From Verrucomicrobiia bacterium (GTDB lineage Bacteria; Verrucomicrobiota; Verrucomicrobiia; Limisphaerales; JAEYXS01), in contig DASWYF010000049.1 of NCBI GenBank assembly GCA_036405135.1, forward strand, positions 115,918-179,917: 64,000 nt of DNA, read 5' to 3'. This document shows, one piece after another, positions 8,882-17,099 of the stretch; position 1 is the stretch's first letter, and each line of letters opens with the position of its first letter. A program made the position numbers and the translations under genes. The notes beneath the pieces are model-generated. The model did not search any database and was not told where the DNA came from. It worked only from the letters and a program-made list of their open reading frames with translations.

Positions 8882-9874
8882 ATGAAGAAAAAGGGTCCGA
8901 TCAGTCAGTTCATTAAGCATAATTACCGGCACTTCAACGCCGCCGCGTTGGTGGATGCCGCCGAAGGTTACGAAGCGCACCTGAAACAGGGCGGCAAGAT
9001 GTTCGTCACGCTCGCGGGCGCCATGTCCACGGCTGAGCTGGGCATCACGCTCGCCGAGATGATCCGTCAGGACAAAGTGCACGCCATCTGCTGCACCGGT
9101 GCGAACCTCGAGGAAGACGTGTTCAACCTCGTGGCCCATGATTTCTACGAGCGCGTGCCGAATTACCGCGACCTCACTCCGAAGGACGAGGTGAAGCTCC
9201 TGAAGAAGCACATGAACCGTGTGACGGATACGTGCATCCCGGAGATGGAAGCCATGCGCCGCATCGAGAACGTGGTGCTGGAGGAATGGGTGGCCGCTGA
9301 CCAGAAGGGCGAACGCTATTTCCCGCACGAGTTCATGTATAAGATCCTCCGTGGCGGCAAGCTCAAGAAGTCTTACCAGATCGATCCGAAAGATTCCTGG
9401 CTTCTCGCCGCGTGCGAGAAGAATCTGCCGATGTTCGTCCCCGGCTGGGAAGATGCCACGCTGGGCAACATGTATGCTGGCCACGTGATCAGCGGTGATG
9501 TGAAGAAAGTACACACCGTCCGCACGGGTATCGAGTACATGATGGAACTCGCGGAGTGGTACACGAAGAATTCCAAGAAAATCGGCAAGGGCGGGAGCAT
9601 CGGCTTCTTCCAGGTCGGTGGCGGTATCGCCGGTGACTTCCCGATCTGCGTCGTCCCGATGCTCCATCAAGACCTCCGCCGCACGGGTGTGCCGCTCTGG
9701 GGTTACTTCTGCCAGATCAGCGATTCCACCACGAGCTACGGCTCCTACTCCGGCGCTGTGCCGAACGAGAAGATCACGTGGGGCAAGCTCGGTGTGGATA
9801 CGCCGAAGTATATCATCGAGTCCGATGCCACCATCGTGGCTCCGCTACTATTCTCCTACGTCCTGGGACACTAA
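8882..9874 (+). CDS. deoxyhypusine synthase-family protein (bacterial homologue, possible homospermidine synthase)
   Basis: The 330-residue product carries family hallmarks: the NAD-binding region MFVTLAGAMSTAELG, CCTGANLEEDVFNLV, and ITWGKLG, which matches the active-site WGK lysine of deoxyhypusine synthases. Eukaryal and archaeal enzymes modify eIF5A with spermidine. Bacteria lack eIF5A, and bacterial homologues are thought to make homospermidine or related polyamines. I chose ATG 8882 because homology begins at KKKGPISQFIKHN; the longer frame from 8810 adds 24 unconvincing residues. A strong terminator follows, so the gene is probably monocistronic. Confidence 0.88.
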   Translation: MKKKGPISQFIKHNYRHFNAAALVDAAEGYEAHLKQGGKMFVTLAGAMSTAELGITLAEMIRQDKVHAICCTGANLEEDVFNLVAHDFYERVPNYRDLTPKDEVKLLKKHMNRVTDTCIPEMEAMRRIENVVLEEWVAADQKGERYFPHEFMYKILRGGKLKKSYQIDPKDSWLLAACEKNLPMFVPGWEDATLGNMYAGHVISGDVKKVHTVRTGIEYMMELAEWYTKNSKKIGKGGSIGFFQVGGGIAGDFPICVVPMLHQDLRRTGVPLWGYFCQISDSTTSYGSYSGAVPNEKITWGKLGVDTPKYIIESDATIVAPLLFSYVLGH

Positions 9875-9892
9875 GAGAAACTGATTTCAAAC

Positions 9893-9930
9893 AACGCCGA
9901 AGGCCACAAGGTCTTCGGCGTTTTTGTTTT
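9893..9930 (+). terminator. rho-independent terminator after deoxyhypusine synthase homologue
   Basis: A perfect 10-bp stem AACGCCGAAG (9893-9902) pairs with CTTCGGCGTT (9913-9922) across a 10-nt loop. It is followed by a T-rich run that extends to 9930, immediately next to the convergent gene's stop codon. Confidence 0.9.
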
Positions 9931-10262
9931 CATCGGCTGTTCAATCCGAACACCAGGCAGAACTGGACAAAGAAACAGAGCACGAACCAGAAGAGCATGT
10001 AAAAACCGCTGTAGAGATTGCTCTGCATTTCTGATTTGGAACGCCAGCAGGCAAAAGCAAATCCACCCGTTCCTAAAATCAGCAATAACCAGCGCCAGTC
10101 ATGAATGCCCCAAGCCAGCTTTACGATATGGGGCAGCACATCCGTCTGCTTTCCGAATGCCGCAAAAAACAGCCCCATGGAATAACGGATGATCGCTACA
10201 GCGAAGAAACTGGAGGCGACCGCACACGCAGGCAGGATGAGTTTCGTGCTGTTCCCGTTCAT
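9930..10262 (-). CDS. small membrane protein of unknown function
   Basis: The 110-residue protein starts at ATG 10262, which overlaps the sixA stop by 4 bp (ATGA). It has about three hydrophobic helices: LILPACAVASSFFAVAII, WLLLILGTGGFAFACW and a C-terminal FYMLFWFVLCFFVQF segment. No catalytic motif or family is recognisable. Coupling to sixA suggests translational linkage. A longer frame to 10334 adds only an unlikely hydrophilic leader that lies inside sixA. Confidence 0.7.
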   Translation of the reverse strand: MNGNSTKLILPACAVASSFFAVAIIRYSMGLFFAAFGKQTDVLPHIVKLAWGIHDWRWLLLILGTGGFAFACWRSKSEMQSNLYSGFYMLFWFVLCFFVQFCLVFGLNSR

Positions 10263-10729
10263 TTGACGCCCATCATCTTCGGGCCGATCAGCAGCTTGAG
10301 AGAAAAATTCTGACGATCTTCCGTGCGCAGACACGCGAGCATCCCTTTGGACATCTCAAAATCGTTCACCGGCAATTTGGCCAATCGTGCGATGTTCTCC
10401 GACATGGAAGGATTATGACCTACGAGCAGGATGTTTTTCCCTTCTTGGATTTTCTTGAGCCAGCCACCGAAATTTCTCTCTTCATTACGGAGGGCACCGG
10501 TCAATTCCAAGATGATGCGTCTGTCCTTGTTGGTGACGGGCAAAACGATCTCAGCCGTTTCACGCGCACGCACGAGCGGACTGGAATACGCTGCGTCAAA
10601 CTCGATACCGGCATTCAGGAGCAGATTCGCCACGGCCTGAGACTGGCGCTGGCCCAGCTTAGAAAGCGGGCGCATATCGTCATCCGCACCAGGCAACGCA
10701 TCGGCATGTCGGAGGAAGTAAAGACGCAT
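10259..10729 (-). CDS. sixA: phosphohistidine phosphatase SixA-like (histidine phosphatase family)
   Basis: The 156-residue protein begins MRLYFLRHADALPGADD with the RH catalytic motif of the histidine phosphatase superfamily. It continues with AYSSPLVRARETAEI (second Arg region) and ILLVGHNPSMSENIARL (second catalytic His). This matches small SixA proteins, which dephosphorylate phosphohistidine on phosphotransfer proteins. The downstream membrane protein overlaps it. The actual substrate here is not shown by the context. Confidence 0.88.
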   Translation of the reverse strand: MRLYFLRHADALPGADDDMRPLSKLGQRQSQAVANLLLNAGIEFDAAYSSPLVRARETAEIVLPVTNKDRRIILELTGALRNEERNFGGWLKKIQEGKNILLVGHNPSMSENIARLAKLPVNDFEMSKGMLACLRTEDRQNFSLKLLIGPKMMGVK

Positions 10730-10778
10730 GGCTCATCCTAAAAGGGCTTGTTGAGAATCTCCAGAAAATCCTGTCGTA

Positions 10779-10883
10779 AATGACCAATGACGAAATCCGA
10801 ATGACCAAGGAATGCGCAATGTCCAAATGTTTCATTGGTCATTTGGCATTCCTTCATCATTCGTGCTTGGGCATTGGTCATTC
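10779..10883. repeat. long imperfect palindromic intergenic repeat (family E, complete copy)
   Basis: The arms AATGACCAATG and CATTGGTCATT bound a 105-bp imperfect palindrome with nested pairs (GGAATG with CATTCC, CCAAATG with CATTTGG). It lies between sixA and the epimerase-like gene. A related single arm lies at 12106-12164. It is translated in the spurious N-terminal extension of the epimerase-like frame. Confidence 0.8.
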
Positions 10884-10932
10884 TTTTGAAAGCAGCATTG
10901 AATTTCTTCCACGACTGGCCAATCTTATCCCC

Positions 10933-11853
10933 ATGATCCGCCCGCAATCTCCCCTCTCTCGTCGCGAGTTTTTGTTTCAATCCGCCATGGCCGCTGGCGC
11001 TCTCAGTATCGGTGCCAGTTCCCTTACGGCGCAAACTGCGGCGAAAGGTAAGTATCCGATCATCGCCTTCTCCAAACCGTTCCAACAATTGAACGCGAAA
11101 GAGACGGCCGATTTTGTGGCTGAGGTCGGTTGGGAAGGCATCGAATGTCCGGTGCGGCCTAAAGGACAGATCGAGCCGGAAAAGGCACCGGACGAATTGC
11201 CGAAGTTCGTCGAAACATTCCGCAAGCAGAAGCTGGATGTCTACATCCTCACCACGGCCATCACGTCCATGCAGACGCCGCATACGGAAACCGTTCTGCG
11301 CACGGCATCCAAGCTGGGCATCAAACGCATCCGCATGGGTTTCTGGAAATATGCTAAGGACAAGAATCCAGCGGATCAATTGAAGGAAGTGGGCGCGCAA
11401 TTGAAAGACATCGCAGCCGCGTGCAAAGATCTGGGCATCCAGGCGGGTTTCCAAAACCATTCAGGCAAAGATTACGTAGGTGCTCCGGTCTGGGATGTTT
11501 TCAGCATCATCAAGGATCTCGATCCGAAGCACATGGGCATGTGCTTTGACATCGGTCACGCGACGATTGAAGGCGGTCTTTCCTGGCCGTTGGAAGCGAG
11601 ATTGATGGAGCCATTTTATACGGCGGTTTTCGTGAAAGATTTCTTCTGGAAGAAAGATGACAAAGGCGTGTGGAAGATGACGTGGGCCCCGCTAGGCGAA
11701 GGCCTGGTCAGCAAGAATTTCTTCGATACGCTCAAGAAATCCAGCTACAGCGGCCCGATCTCCCAGCACCACGAATACGAGATGGGCGATATGAAAGAGA
11801 TGATGGTGCATATGAAGAAGGATCTGCAGGTCCTGAAGCAGTGGCTGGGATAA
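10933..11853 (+). CDS. Tat-exported sugar phosphate isomerase/epimerase-like TIM barrel
   Basis: The 306-residue product has a twin-arginine signal (SRREFLFQSAMAAGALSIG) and then an AP-endonuclease-2-type barrel: VGWEGIECPV, VYILTTAITSM, IKRIRMGFWKY, GFQNHSG and MCFDIGHATIEGG with metal-ligand-like His and Asp. These 'xylose isomerase-like' proteins act on sugars, often in exported carbohydrate pathways of this phylum. The start at ATG 10933 excludes 51 codons derived from a palindromic repeat. A sulfatase and sialidase-fold genes follow, so a role in glycan breakdown is likely. The substrate is unknown. Confidence 0.87.
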   Translation: MIRPQSPLSRREFLFQSAMAAGALSIGASSLTAQTAAKGKYPIIAFSKPFQQLNAKETADFVAEVGWEGIECPVRPKGQIEPEKAPDELPKFVETFRKQKLDVYILTTAITSMQTPHTETVLRTASKLGIKRIRMGFWKYAKDKNPADQLKEVGAQLKDIAAACKDLGIQAGFQNHSGKDYVGAPVWDVFSIIKDLDPKHMGMCFDIGHATIEGGLSWPLEARLMEPFYTAVFVKDFFWKKDDKGVWKMTWAPLGEGLVSKNFFDTLKKSSYSGPISQHHEYEMGDMKEMMVHMKKDLQVLKQWLG

Positions 11854-12062
11854 ATACAACTCGACTCTCCGTGGTCCCAACAGGTTCCAAATCAAGGAGG
11901 TTTCCTGATAGTCAAAAGCCTTGGGTGAGGTTTGCGCAGGGGGACTTGCCCCCATCTGCCTGTGGCCGCTACTGCGACTCGGAAAGCCGCGAATAGCATG
12001 TGGGCATTGAATGATTCGCAATGCGTGCTGACAAACGGACGGAATATGTTCATCATGCCCGT

Positions 12063-13544
12063 ATGTCCAGCACGCGAAATCAATTCTCCGCCGTGTCGCA
12101 CCTTCGAGATTGGACATTTGGTCATTCTTTCGTCATTCGGATTTGGTCATTGCTCATTGCATTGATGGCTTTGAGTTCAGCCAGCGCTTATGTTGCTGCC
12201 AAGCCTAACGTCGTGCTCATCCTCGCGGACGATCTCGGCTGGACGGATCTGAAATGTTTCGGCAGCGACCTTTACCAATCGCCGAACCTCGACAAGCTGG
12301 CCAAGGACGGGATGAAGTTCACGCAGCACTATTCAGCATGTACGGTTTGTTCACCCACACGGGCAGCGATCCTTACGGGTAAATACCCCGCGCGAACGCA
12401 CATCACGGACTGGATTCCAGGGTTGCCGCCAGAGAATCCAAAGCTGCTGGTGCCGGAGTGGACGAAATATCTGCCGCGTGAAGAAGCGAATCTCGGCAAG
12501 GTGTTCAAGGCGGCAGGCTATACGACCGCGAGCATCGGCAAATGGCATTTGGGCGGCGAAGAATTTTACCCGCAGAAACAGGGTTTCGATGTGAACATCG
12601 CGGGTACGGACAAACCTGCACCACCGACGTATTATGCGCCGTGGAATATCACGAATCTGACGGAGGGAACCGCGGGCGATTATCTCACGGATCGAATCGG
12701 GACGGAGGCGGTGAAGTTCATCGAGCAGAACCAGGCGAAGCCGTTCTTTCTCTATGTGCCGCATTTCGGAGTGCATACGCCGATCCAAGGCAGGCCGGAT
12801 ATCGTGGAAAAGTATCGCGCGATGAAGCGCAACGGGCTTACGCATAGCAACGCGGTCTATGCGGCGATGGTGGAAAGCGTGGATGCAACGGTCGGCCAGA
12901 TTCGCCAGAAGCTGGAGGAGTTGAAGATCACCGAGAATACGATTGTGATTTTCACATCGGACAATGGCGGGCGGGTGCCGACGACTTCGAATCATCCCCT
13001 GCGTGTGGGGAAAGGCTCGTGCTATGAAGGTGGCACGCGCGTGCCCTTCATCATCTCCTGGCCCGGTGTGACGAAGCCCGGTTCCGTGAGCGAGGTGCCA
13101 GTGATCAGTATGGATTATTATCCGACGTTGCTGGAGGCTTGTGGGATTTCCAATCGAGCCGGGTCGGAGACCGGCGCTCCGACTGTGGATGGGGTGAGCT
13201 TGGTGCCGCTATTACGAGGAAACGGAACGATTAAACGTGACGAACTCTTCTGGCATTACCCGCATTACCAACATTATCAACAGGGCGGCACGACGCCTTA
13301 CGGAGCAATCCGTGAAGGGGATTTCAAATTGATTGAATTTTTTGACGATATGCGGGTCGAACTTTACAATCTGAAGGACGATCTCGGAGAGAAAACCAAT
13401 CTGGCCAAAGCGATGCCCGAAAAAGTGACGCAACTGCGCGAACGTCTGCATGCCTGGCGCAAAGATGTGGGCGCGCAGATGCCGACGAAGAATCCGAAAT
13501 ACGATCCATCACGGCCGGAGCATCCAGCCAAGGCTGCCAAGTAA
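12063..13544 (+). CDS. FGly-type arylsulfatase family protein, secreted
   Basis: The sulfatase core is clear. [11 protein letters not shown] supplies the first metal aspartates, [11 protein letters not shown] is the C-x-P-x-R formylglycine site, and [17 protein letters not shown] and FTSDNGG provide further metal and sulfate-binding residues. It would release sulfate from sulfated glycans outside the cytoplasm. The start is uncertain. The hydrophobic core [16 protein letters not shown], needed for export, is encoded partly by a dispersed repeat (12106-12164). ATG 12063 keeps a full signal peptide, ATG 12165 would remove it, and the frame reaches 12021. A GTCGGAG/CTCCGAC hairpin repeat lies in frame at 13163-13183. 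Confidence 0.9.
   Translation: MSSTRNQFSAVSHLRDWTFGHSFVIRIWSLLIALMALSSASAYVAAKPNVVLILADDLGWTDLKCFGSDLYQSPNLDKLAKDGMKFTQHYSACTVCSPTRAAILTGKYPARTHITDWIPGLPPENPKLLVPEWTKYLPREEANLGKVFKAAGYTTASIGKWHLGGEEFYPQKQGFDVNIAGTDKPAPPTYYAPWNITNLTEGTAGDYLTDRIGTEAVKFIEQNQAKPFFLYVPHFGVHTPIQGRPDIVEKYRAMKRNGLTHSNAVYAAMVESVDATVGQIRQKLEELKITENTIVIFTSDNGGRVPTTSNHPLRVGKGSCYEGGTRVPFIISWPGVTKPGSVSEVPVISMDYYPTLLEACGISNRAGSETGAPTVDGVSLVPLLRGNGTIKRDELFWHYPHYQHYQQGGTTPYGAIREGDFKLIEFFDDMRVELYNLKDDLGEKTNLAKAMPEKVTQLRERLHAWRKDVGAQMPTKNPKYDPSRPEHPAKAAK
12106..12164. repeat. family E repeat arm contributing to the sulfatase leader
   Basis: This segment shares GGACATTTGGTCATT, CGTCATTCGGATTTGGTC and similar blocks with the palindrome at 10779-10883 and is a single arm of it. 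It is translated as the N-terminal part of the sulfatase signal peptide. Confidence 0.7.
13163..13183. repeat. short hairpin repeat inside sulfatase CDS (family D)
   Basis: GTCGGAG and CTCCGAC form a 7-bp stem around ACCGGCG. It is read in frame as part of the peptide GSETGAPT. A close copy sits at 19861-19881 in another gene and a decayed copy at 31395-31419. Confidence 0.7.
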
Positions 13545-13561
13545 TTCAAAAATTTATTCCT

Positions 13562-14743
13562 ATGCTGTTCAAACCTTCATCATTTGCCGCTGTCCTCTGC
13601 GTCAGCGTGGCGTGTGTCCTTTCTGCATCTGCAACGGATTGGGAGAAACAGGCGCTCGAAGACGCCAAGCAGGATCGCACGAATATCCCTTACGACGGCA
13701 AGACGCCGAACAAGATGGTGTGCGATACGACTCTCCGCGAGATGCCGGATGGTTCGTGGGTGCTGTTCATGCTGGCGGGCGGGGATTTCGAGCCGTCACC
13801 GGAGAATTACACCGGCGTCACGCGCAGTACAGATCAGGGCAAGACGTGGTCGCCGCTGCAACAGTTCGATGTGGGTTTCCCGCGCGAGGGCAAAACGATC
13901 GGGCAAGGGCCGACGGAGCTGATGATCTATAAGGGGCGCGCTACGCTGTTTTTCTCCACGCATTCGCAGACGTGGGGCAAGGACTGGAAATCATGGATGA
14001 TGCACAGCGAAGATTCCGGCAAGACCTGGGGCAAGCCGGAGCCGATGCCGGGTCGACTGGCGAACTTCACCTTCATCCGCAATCACATCGTGACGAAGGA
14101 TGGACGCATCCTCCTCCCCTATCAGCACTATGAAGGGCCACCCGCAGGCACGCCGCCGCCTGAGGCTGAGGAGAAGCCGTGGCATAAGACGCTGTTTCAC
14201 TACGTGAGCAATCCACGCAATGGCGTGCTGATGAGCAGCGATGGCGGCAAGACGTGGTCGGAGCATGGCAGCATCCGCATCACCACGGATGACCGCTATC
14301 ACGGCTGGGCGGAGAATAATATCGTTGAGCTGGCTGATGGTCGCATCGGGATGATCATCCGCGCAGATCGCTTGGGTGGTGTGCTGTTCTATGCGGAATC
14401 AAAGGACGGCGGCAAAACGTGGCCAGAGTTCGCAACGAAGACGGAAATTCCGAACCCCGGCTCAAAGGCGACGCTCTATTCGCTCGGCGGTGATAACGTG
14501 GCGATCTTGCATAATCCGAATCCGAAGCATCGCAGCCCGATGGCGTTGTGGATCAGCTTCGATGGTATGAAGACGTGGCCGTATAAGCGCGTGCTACAAG
14601 CGGAGTCCGTCGATGGGCCGAAAGGGCGGATGAATTATCCCGATGGTTTCGTGAGCAAGGACAAACAGTGGTTGCACTTTGCCTTCGATGATAACCGGCA
14701 TCGTGCCGTGTATTACGGGGCGAAGCTGCCGCCGTTGAAGTGA
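13562..14743 (+). CDS. sialidase-fold (BNR/Asp-box) secreted protein
   Basis: The 393-residue protein has an N-terminal signal peptide ([18 protein letters not shown]) and five Asp-boxes: [32 protein letters not shown] and SFDGMKTW. These mark the blades of a six-bladed propeller of the exo-sialidase type. No FRIP motif is visible, so true sialidase activity cannot be assumed; related glycosidases share this fold. It sits 17 bp after the sulfatase gene, consistent with an operon acting on a sulfated, branched glycan. Confidence 0.86.
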   Translation: MLFKPSSFAAVLCVSVACVLSASATDWEKQALEDAKQDRTNIPYDGKTPNKMVCDTTLREMPDGSWVLFMLAGGDFEPSPENYTGVTRSTDQGKTWSPLQQFDVGFPREGKTIGQGPTELMIYKGRATLFFSTHSQTWGKDWKSWMMHSEDSGKTWGKPEPMPGRLANFTFIRNHIVTKDGRILLPYQHYEGPPAGTPPPEAEEKPWHKTLFHYVSNPRNGVLMSSDGGKTWSEHGSIRITTDDRYHGWAENNIVELADGRIGMIIRADRLGGVLFYAESKDGGKTWPEFATKTEIPNPGSKATLYSLGGDNVAILHNPNPKHRSPMALWISFDGMKTWPYKRVLQAESVDGPKGRMNYPDGFVSKDKQWLHFAFDDNRHRAVYYGAKLPPLK

Positions 14744-14772
14744 TTTATGTTAGCTTACTTGCCGAGAGCGGG

Positions 14773-14817
14773 CACCCCTCACCCCGGCCCTCTCCCCTCC
14801 GAGGGGCGAGGGTGCTG
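14773..14817. repeat. palindromic repeat family A (copy 1)
   Basis: This copy has the family core CTCACCCCGGCCCTCTCC followed by a complementary GAGGGGCGAGGGTG arm. Other copies lie at 20731-20767, 44339-44375, 44664-44703 and, inverted, within hrpA at 61021-61085. Confidence 0.88.
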
Positions 14818-14884
14818 TATCCTCGAACTTTCTTACCCCGCTTTTCTCCACCGAAGTTCATGATAGCTTCTATACTCAAGCACC

Positions 14885-16141
14885 ATGCTGAAGTTTAATC
14901 GTCGCCAGTTCCTCACCAGTTTAACAGCTATGGCCGGTATTGCTGCGCTTGATCTGTCTCGCTTGATCGCCGCTGAACCTCTGGCGCAACAGTTCACCAA
15001 GGTCTTTCACAATCCTGATCCGGAATATTATGTGGAAGGGCCGGGACTGGTGCGGCTGGCTGATGGGGCATTGATAGCGATCGTCCCTATCGTACCACGG
15101 AATGAATGGAGCGCGGAACGCCGGGCCACACGCAGCGTGACGCACATCGTCCAGAGCAAGGACGGTGGCAAGACCTGGCAGCCGATCGCGAAGCTGCCAT
15201 ATTACTCAGCGGTACCGTGGACGCATGACGATGCGCTGTATCTCTTCACGAACAAAGGCGGCACGAAGATGCGCAATGACGATCTGCTGCTCTTGCGCAG
15301 CCGTGATGGCGGCGTGACGTGGTCCGAGCCGGTGACCTTGTTCAAAGGGCATTTCTGGAATTGTCACACGGGCATGGCGGTGCGGGATAATCATCTCTAT
15401 TGGGCAGTGGATGACTTGAGCCTTGGCAACAAACGCGGACCACGGGCGCTGGCTGGTGATTTGTCTGGTGACCTGATGGACCCGAAGTCGTGGCGTCTCT
15501 CGGAACCAGTGCCCTTTCCCGGGGTGCCGGAGCCATTGACCAATCCTGACCTCAAAATCTCCAGCCAATACTTGGAACCGAACGTGCTGAATGTGCGCGG
15601 CAAACTACGGGTGTTGATGACGGTGAAGCCCAAGCGCCAGTCCACGGCCAGCCTCTGCGCGGTGCTGGACCTGAATGACGATCAAAAGAAACTCGATCTC
15701 AAGTTCAAGCAGTTCCATCCCATGGCGGGCGGACAGTTGAAGTTCTGCGTCATCTGGGATGAGGTTTCGCAGATGTTCTGGGCCACGGCGAATCTCGTGG
15801 TGGACAGCCAAGGCGCTTTCGACTGGTGGGCAGAAGGTGAGAAACGCGGCAACTTCAGTTATTCCAGTGCGATGGGTGGCAATGACCGGCGTTTCCTTAT
15901 GCTGTTCTACGGTGTGGATGGCCTGAACTGGATGCCTGCGGGATGCGTCGCGCAAGCGGGGAAGATTTCGCAATCCTTCATGTATGCGCGTCCAGTCGTT
16001 GATGGGAATGATCTGGCCATCATCGCGCGCTCCAGCATCAACGCCCCGAACCAGCATGATGCGGATTACGCGACGTTCCATCGCGTGCGCGATTTCCGAA
16101 AACTGGCGCTAAATCTTATCCCTGAGCCGGAAGGCAAATGA
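14885..16141 (+). CDS. Tat-exported sialidase-fold (BNR) protein
   Basis: The 418-residue product starts with a twin-arginine signal (NRRQFLTSLTAMAGIAALDL) and contains Asp-boxes SKDGGKTW and SRDGGVTW in a propeller-like sequence with EGPGLVRLADGALIA near the N-terminus. The exact glycosidase specificity cannot be read. A TATACT box at 14871-14876 lies 8 bp before the ATG, so this may be another leaderless start. It is followed by the inverted-repeat GxxExxY unit and then by another propeller protein. Confidence 0.82.
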   Translation: MLKFNRRQFLTSLTAMAGIAALDLSRLIAAEPLAQQFTKVFHNPDPEYYVEGPGLVRLADGALIAIVPIVPRNEWSAERRATRSVTHIVQSKDGGKTWQPIAKLPYYSAVPWTHDDALYLFTNKGGTKMRNDDLLLLRSRDGGVTWSEPVTLFKGHFWNCHTGMAVRDNHLYWAVDDLSLGNKRGPRALAGDLSGDLMDPKSWRLSEPVPFPGVPEPLTNPDLKISSQYLEPNVLNVRGKLRVLMTVKPKRQSTASLCAVLDLNDDQKKLDLKFKQFHPMAGGQLKFCVIWDEVSQMFWATANLVVDSQGAFDWWAEGEKRGNFSYSSAMGGNDRRFLMLFYGVDGLNWMPAGCVAQAGKISQSFMYARPVVDGNDLAIIARSSINAPNQHDADYATFHRVRDFRKLALNLIPEPEGK

Positions 16142-16206
16142 CTTACTTACTTGTGATGAATCGCCCCATAATACACCACACAAGCCGAGCGTCATTTGAT
16201 GGGAAT

Positions 16207-17098
16207 TTTTCAACCGAATGGGGTCAAACGAATAAGAGATGAGGGTGGTTTTTTGTGCGATATGCCTATTTCCTGTCAAATTCCTATAAGGAACATTTCC
16301 AAGGTTGAGTTTGATGAGCGCGACCGTGTCGTGATGCGTTGCGCTTATGAATCGCAAAATTATTTAGGGCGGTTATGCGATGAGAGCGTCTATGAGAATG
16401 ACATGGTCGCCCGCATCAAGGCTGCGGGATTGCCAGAGGTCTATTCACAGGTGCCGGTGGCAATCGTAATCGGAGATTTCAGTAAGACCTATAAACTTGA
16501 TCTGGTGGTGGATAACGCGATTTATGAACTTAAAACAGTAGCCGCTTTGACAGGCGACCACGACAACCAAGCTCTAAACTATGCGATGTTTTGCAATGTG
16601 TCGCATGCCAAGCTGATCAATTTCCGCACGTCTCGCGTACAAGGAAAGCTGAAGTATGTCCCATTGACCTTGGAAGGGCGGCGTAAGATTTCATGTGATT
16701 ACTCCGCATGGAAGGCGATGTCTCCACAGTGTGATAGCTTGAAAAAGCAAACTGTAGATGTCCTCCATGACTTGGGGGCGTTTCTGGATACACGGCTTTA
16801 CGAAGAAGTGCTTGTGCATATGTGTGGCGGTGCTGAACGTTCTGTGCTGCGTGTTCCCGTCTCGCGCGATGGGATAGTTCTTGGCTCGCATCTGTTCCAA
16901 AGCCATGCGGAAGGTATCGGATTCATAGTAACCGCATTAACCAATGGTTCGGAACAGTATCACCGGCATATCAGCAGTTTGTTAAGGATGACATCACTGA
17001 AAGCCATGCAATGGATAAACCTATGCCATGCATCAGTTCAGTTTGTGACAGTCACCAACCCCAATCCTCTTATTCTGTTGACCCCATTCGGTTGAAAA
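16207..17098 (+). mobile_element. 892-bp unit with 32-bp terminal inverted repeats carrying a GxxExxY gene
   Basis: The left arm 16207-16238 and the right arm 17067-17098 are inverted copies matching at 30 of 32 positions. They share TTTTCAACCGAATGGGGTCA and, after two mismatches, AATAAGAG. The interior holds only the GxxExxY gene. The right arm ends one base before the ATG of the next gene, and the stop codon of the GxxExxY frame lies inside the right arm. No transposase and no clear target-site duplication are visible. The layout is that of an inserted unit or of a gene enclosed by a long RNA stem. Confidence 0.75.
16262..17095 (+). CDS. GxxExxY-family protein (PD-(D/E)XK-like fold)
   Basis: The 277-residue frame from ATG 16262 contains LGRLCDESVYENDM, a form of the GxxExxY motif. 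It is followed by YSQVPVAIVIGDFSKTYKLDLVVDNAIYELKT, where the D and ExK residues fit a PD-(D/E)XK nuclease-like core. This is the longer family variant, with a C-terminal extension ending AMQWINLCHASVQFVTV. The last ~10 residues are encoded by the right inverted repeat. The family is strongly expanded in Verrucomicrobiota and its biochemical role is unknown to me. The open frame extends to 16196, upstream of the left repeat, but homology begins near MPISCQIPI. Confidence 0.85.
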   Translation: MPISCQIPIRNISKVEFDERDRVVMRCAYESQNYLGRLCDESVYENDMVARIKAAGLPEVYSQVPVAIVIGDFSKTYKLDLVVDNAIYELKTVAALTGDHDNQALNYAMFCNVSHAKLINFRTSRVQGKLKYVPLTLEGRRKISCDYSAWKAMSPQCDSLKKQTVDVLHDLGAFLDTRLYEEVLVHMCGGAERSVLRVPVSRDGIVLGSHLFQSHAEGIGFIVTALTNGSEQYHRHISSLLRMTSLKAMQWINLCHASVQFVTVTNPNPLILLTPFG

Positions 17099-17099
17099 T

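Noticed and set aside
10780..10932. N-terminal extension of the epimerase-like protein
   Set aside because: These 51 codons are read from the family E palindrome; the Tat signal begins properly at ATG 10933.
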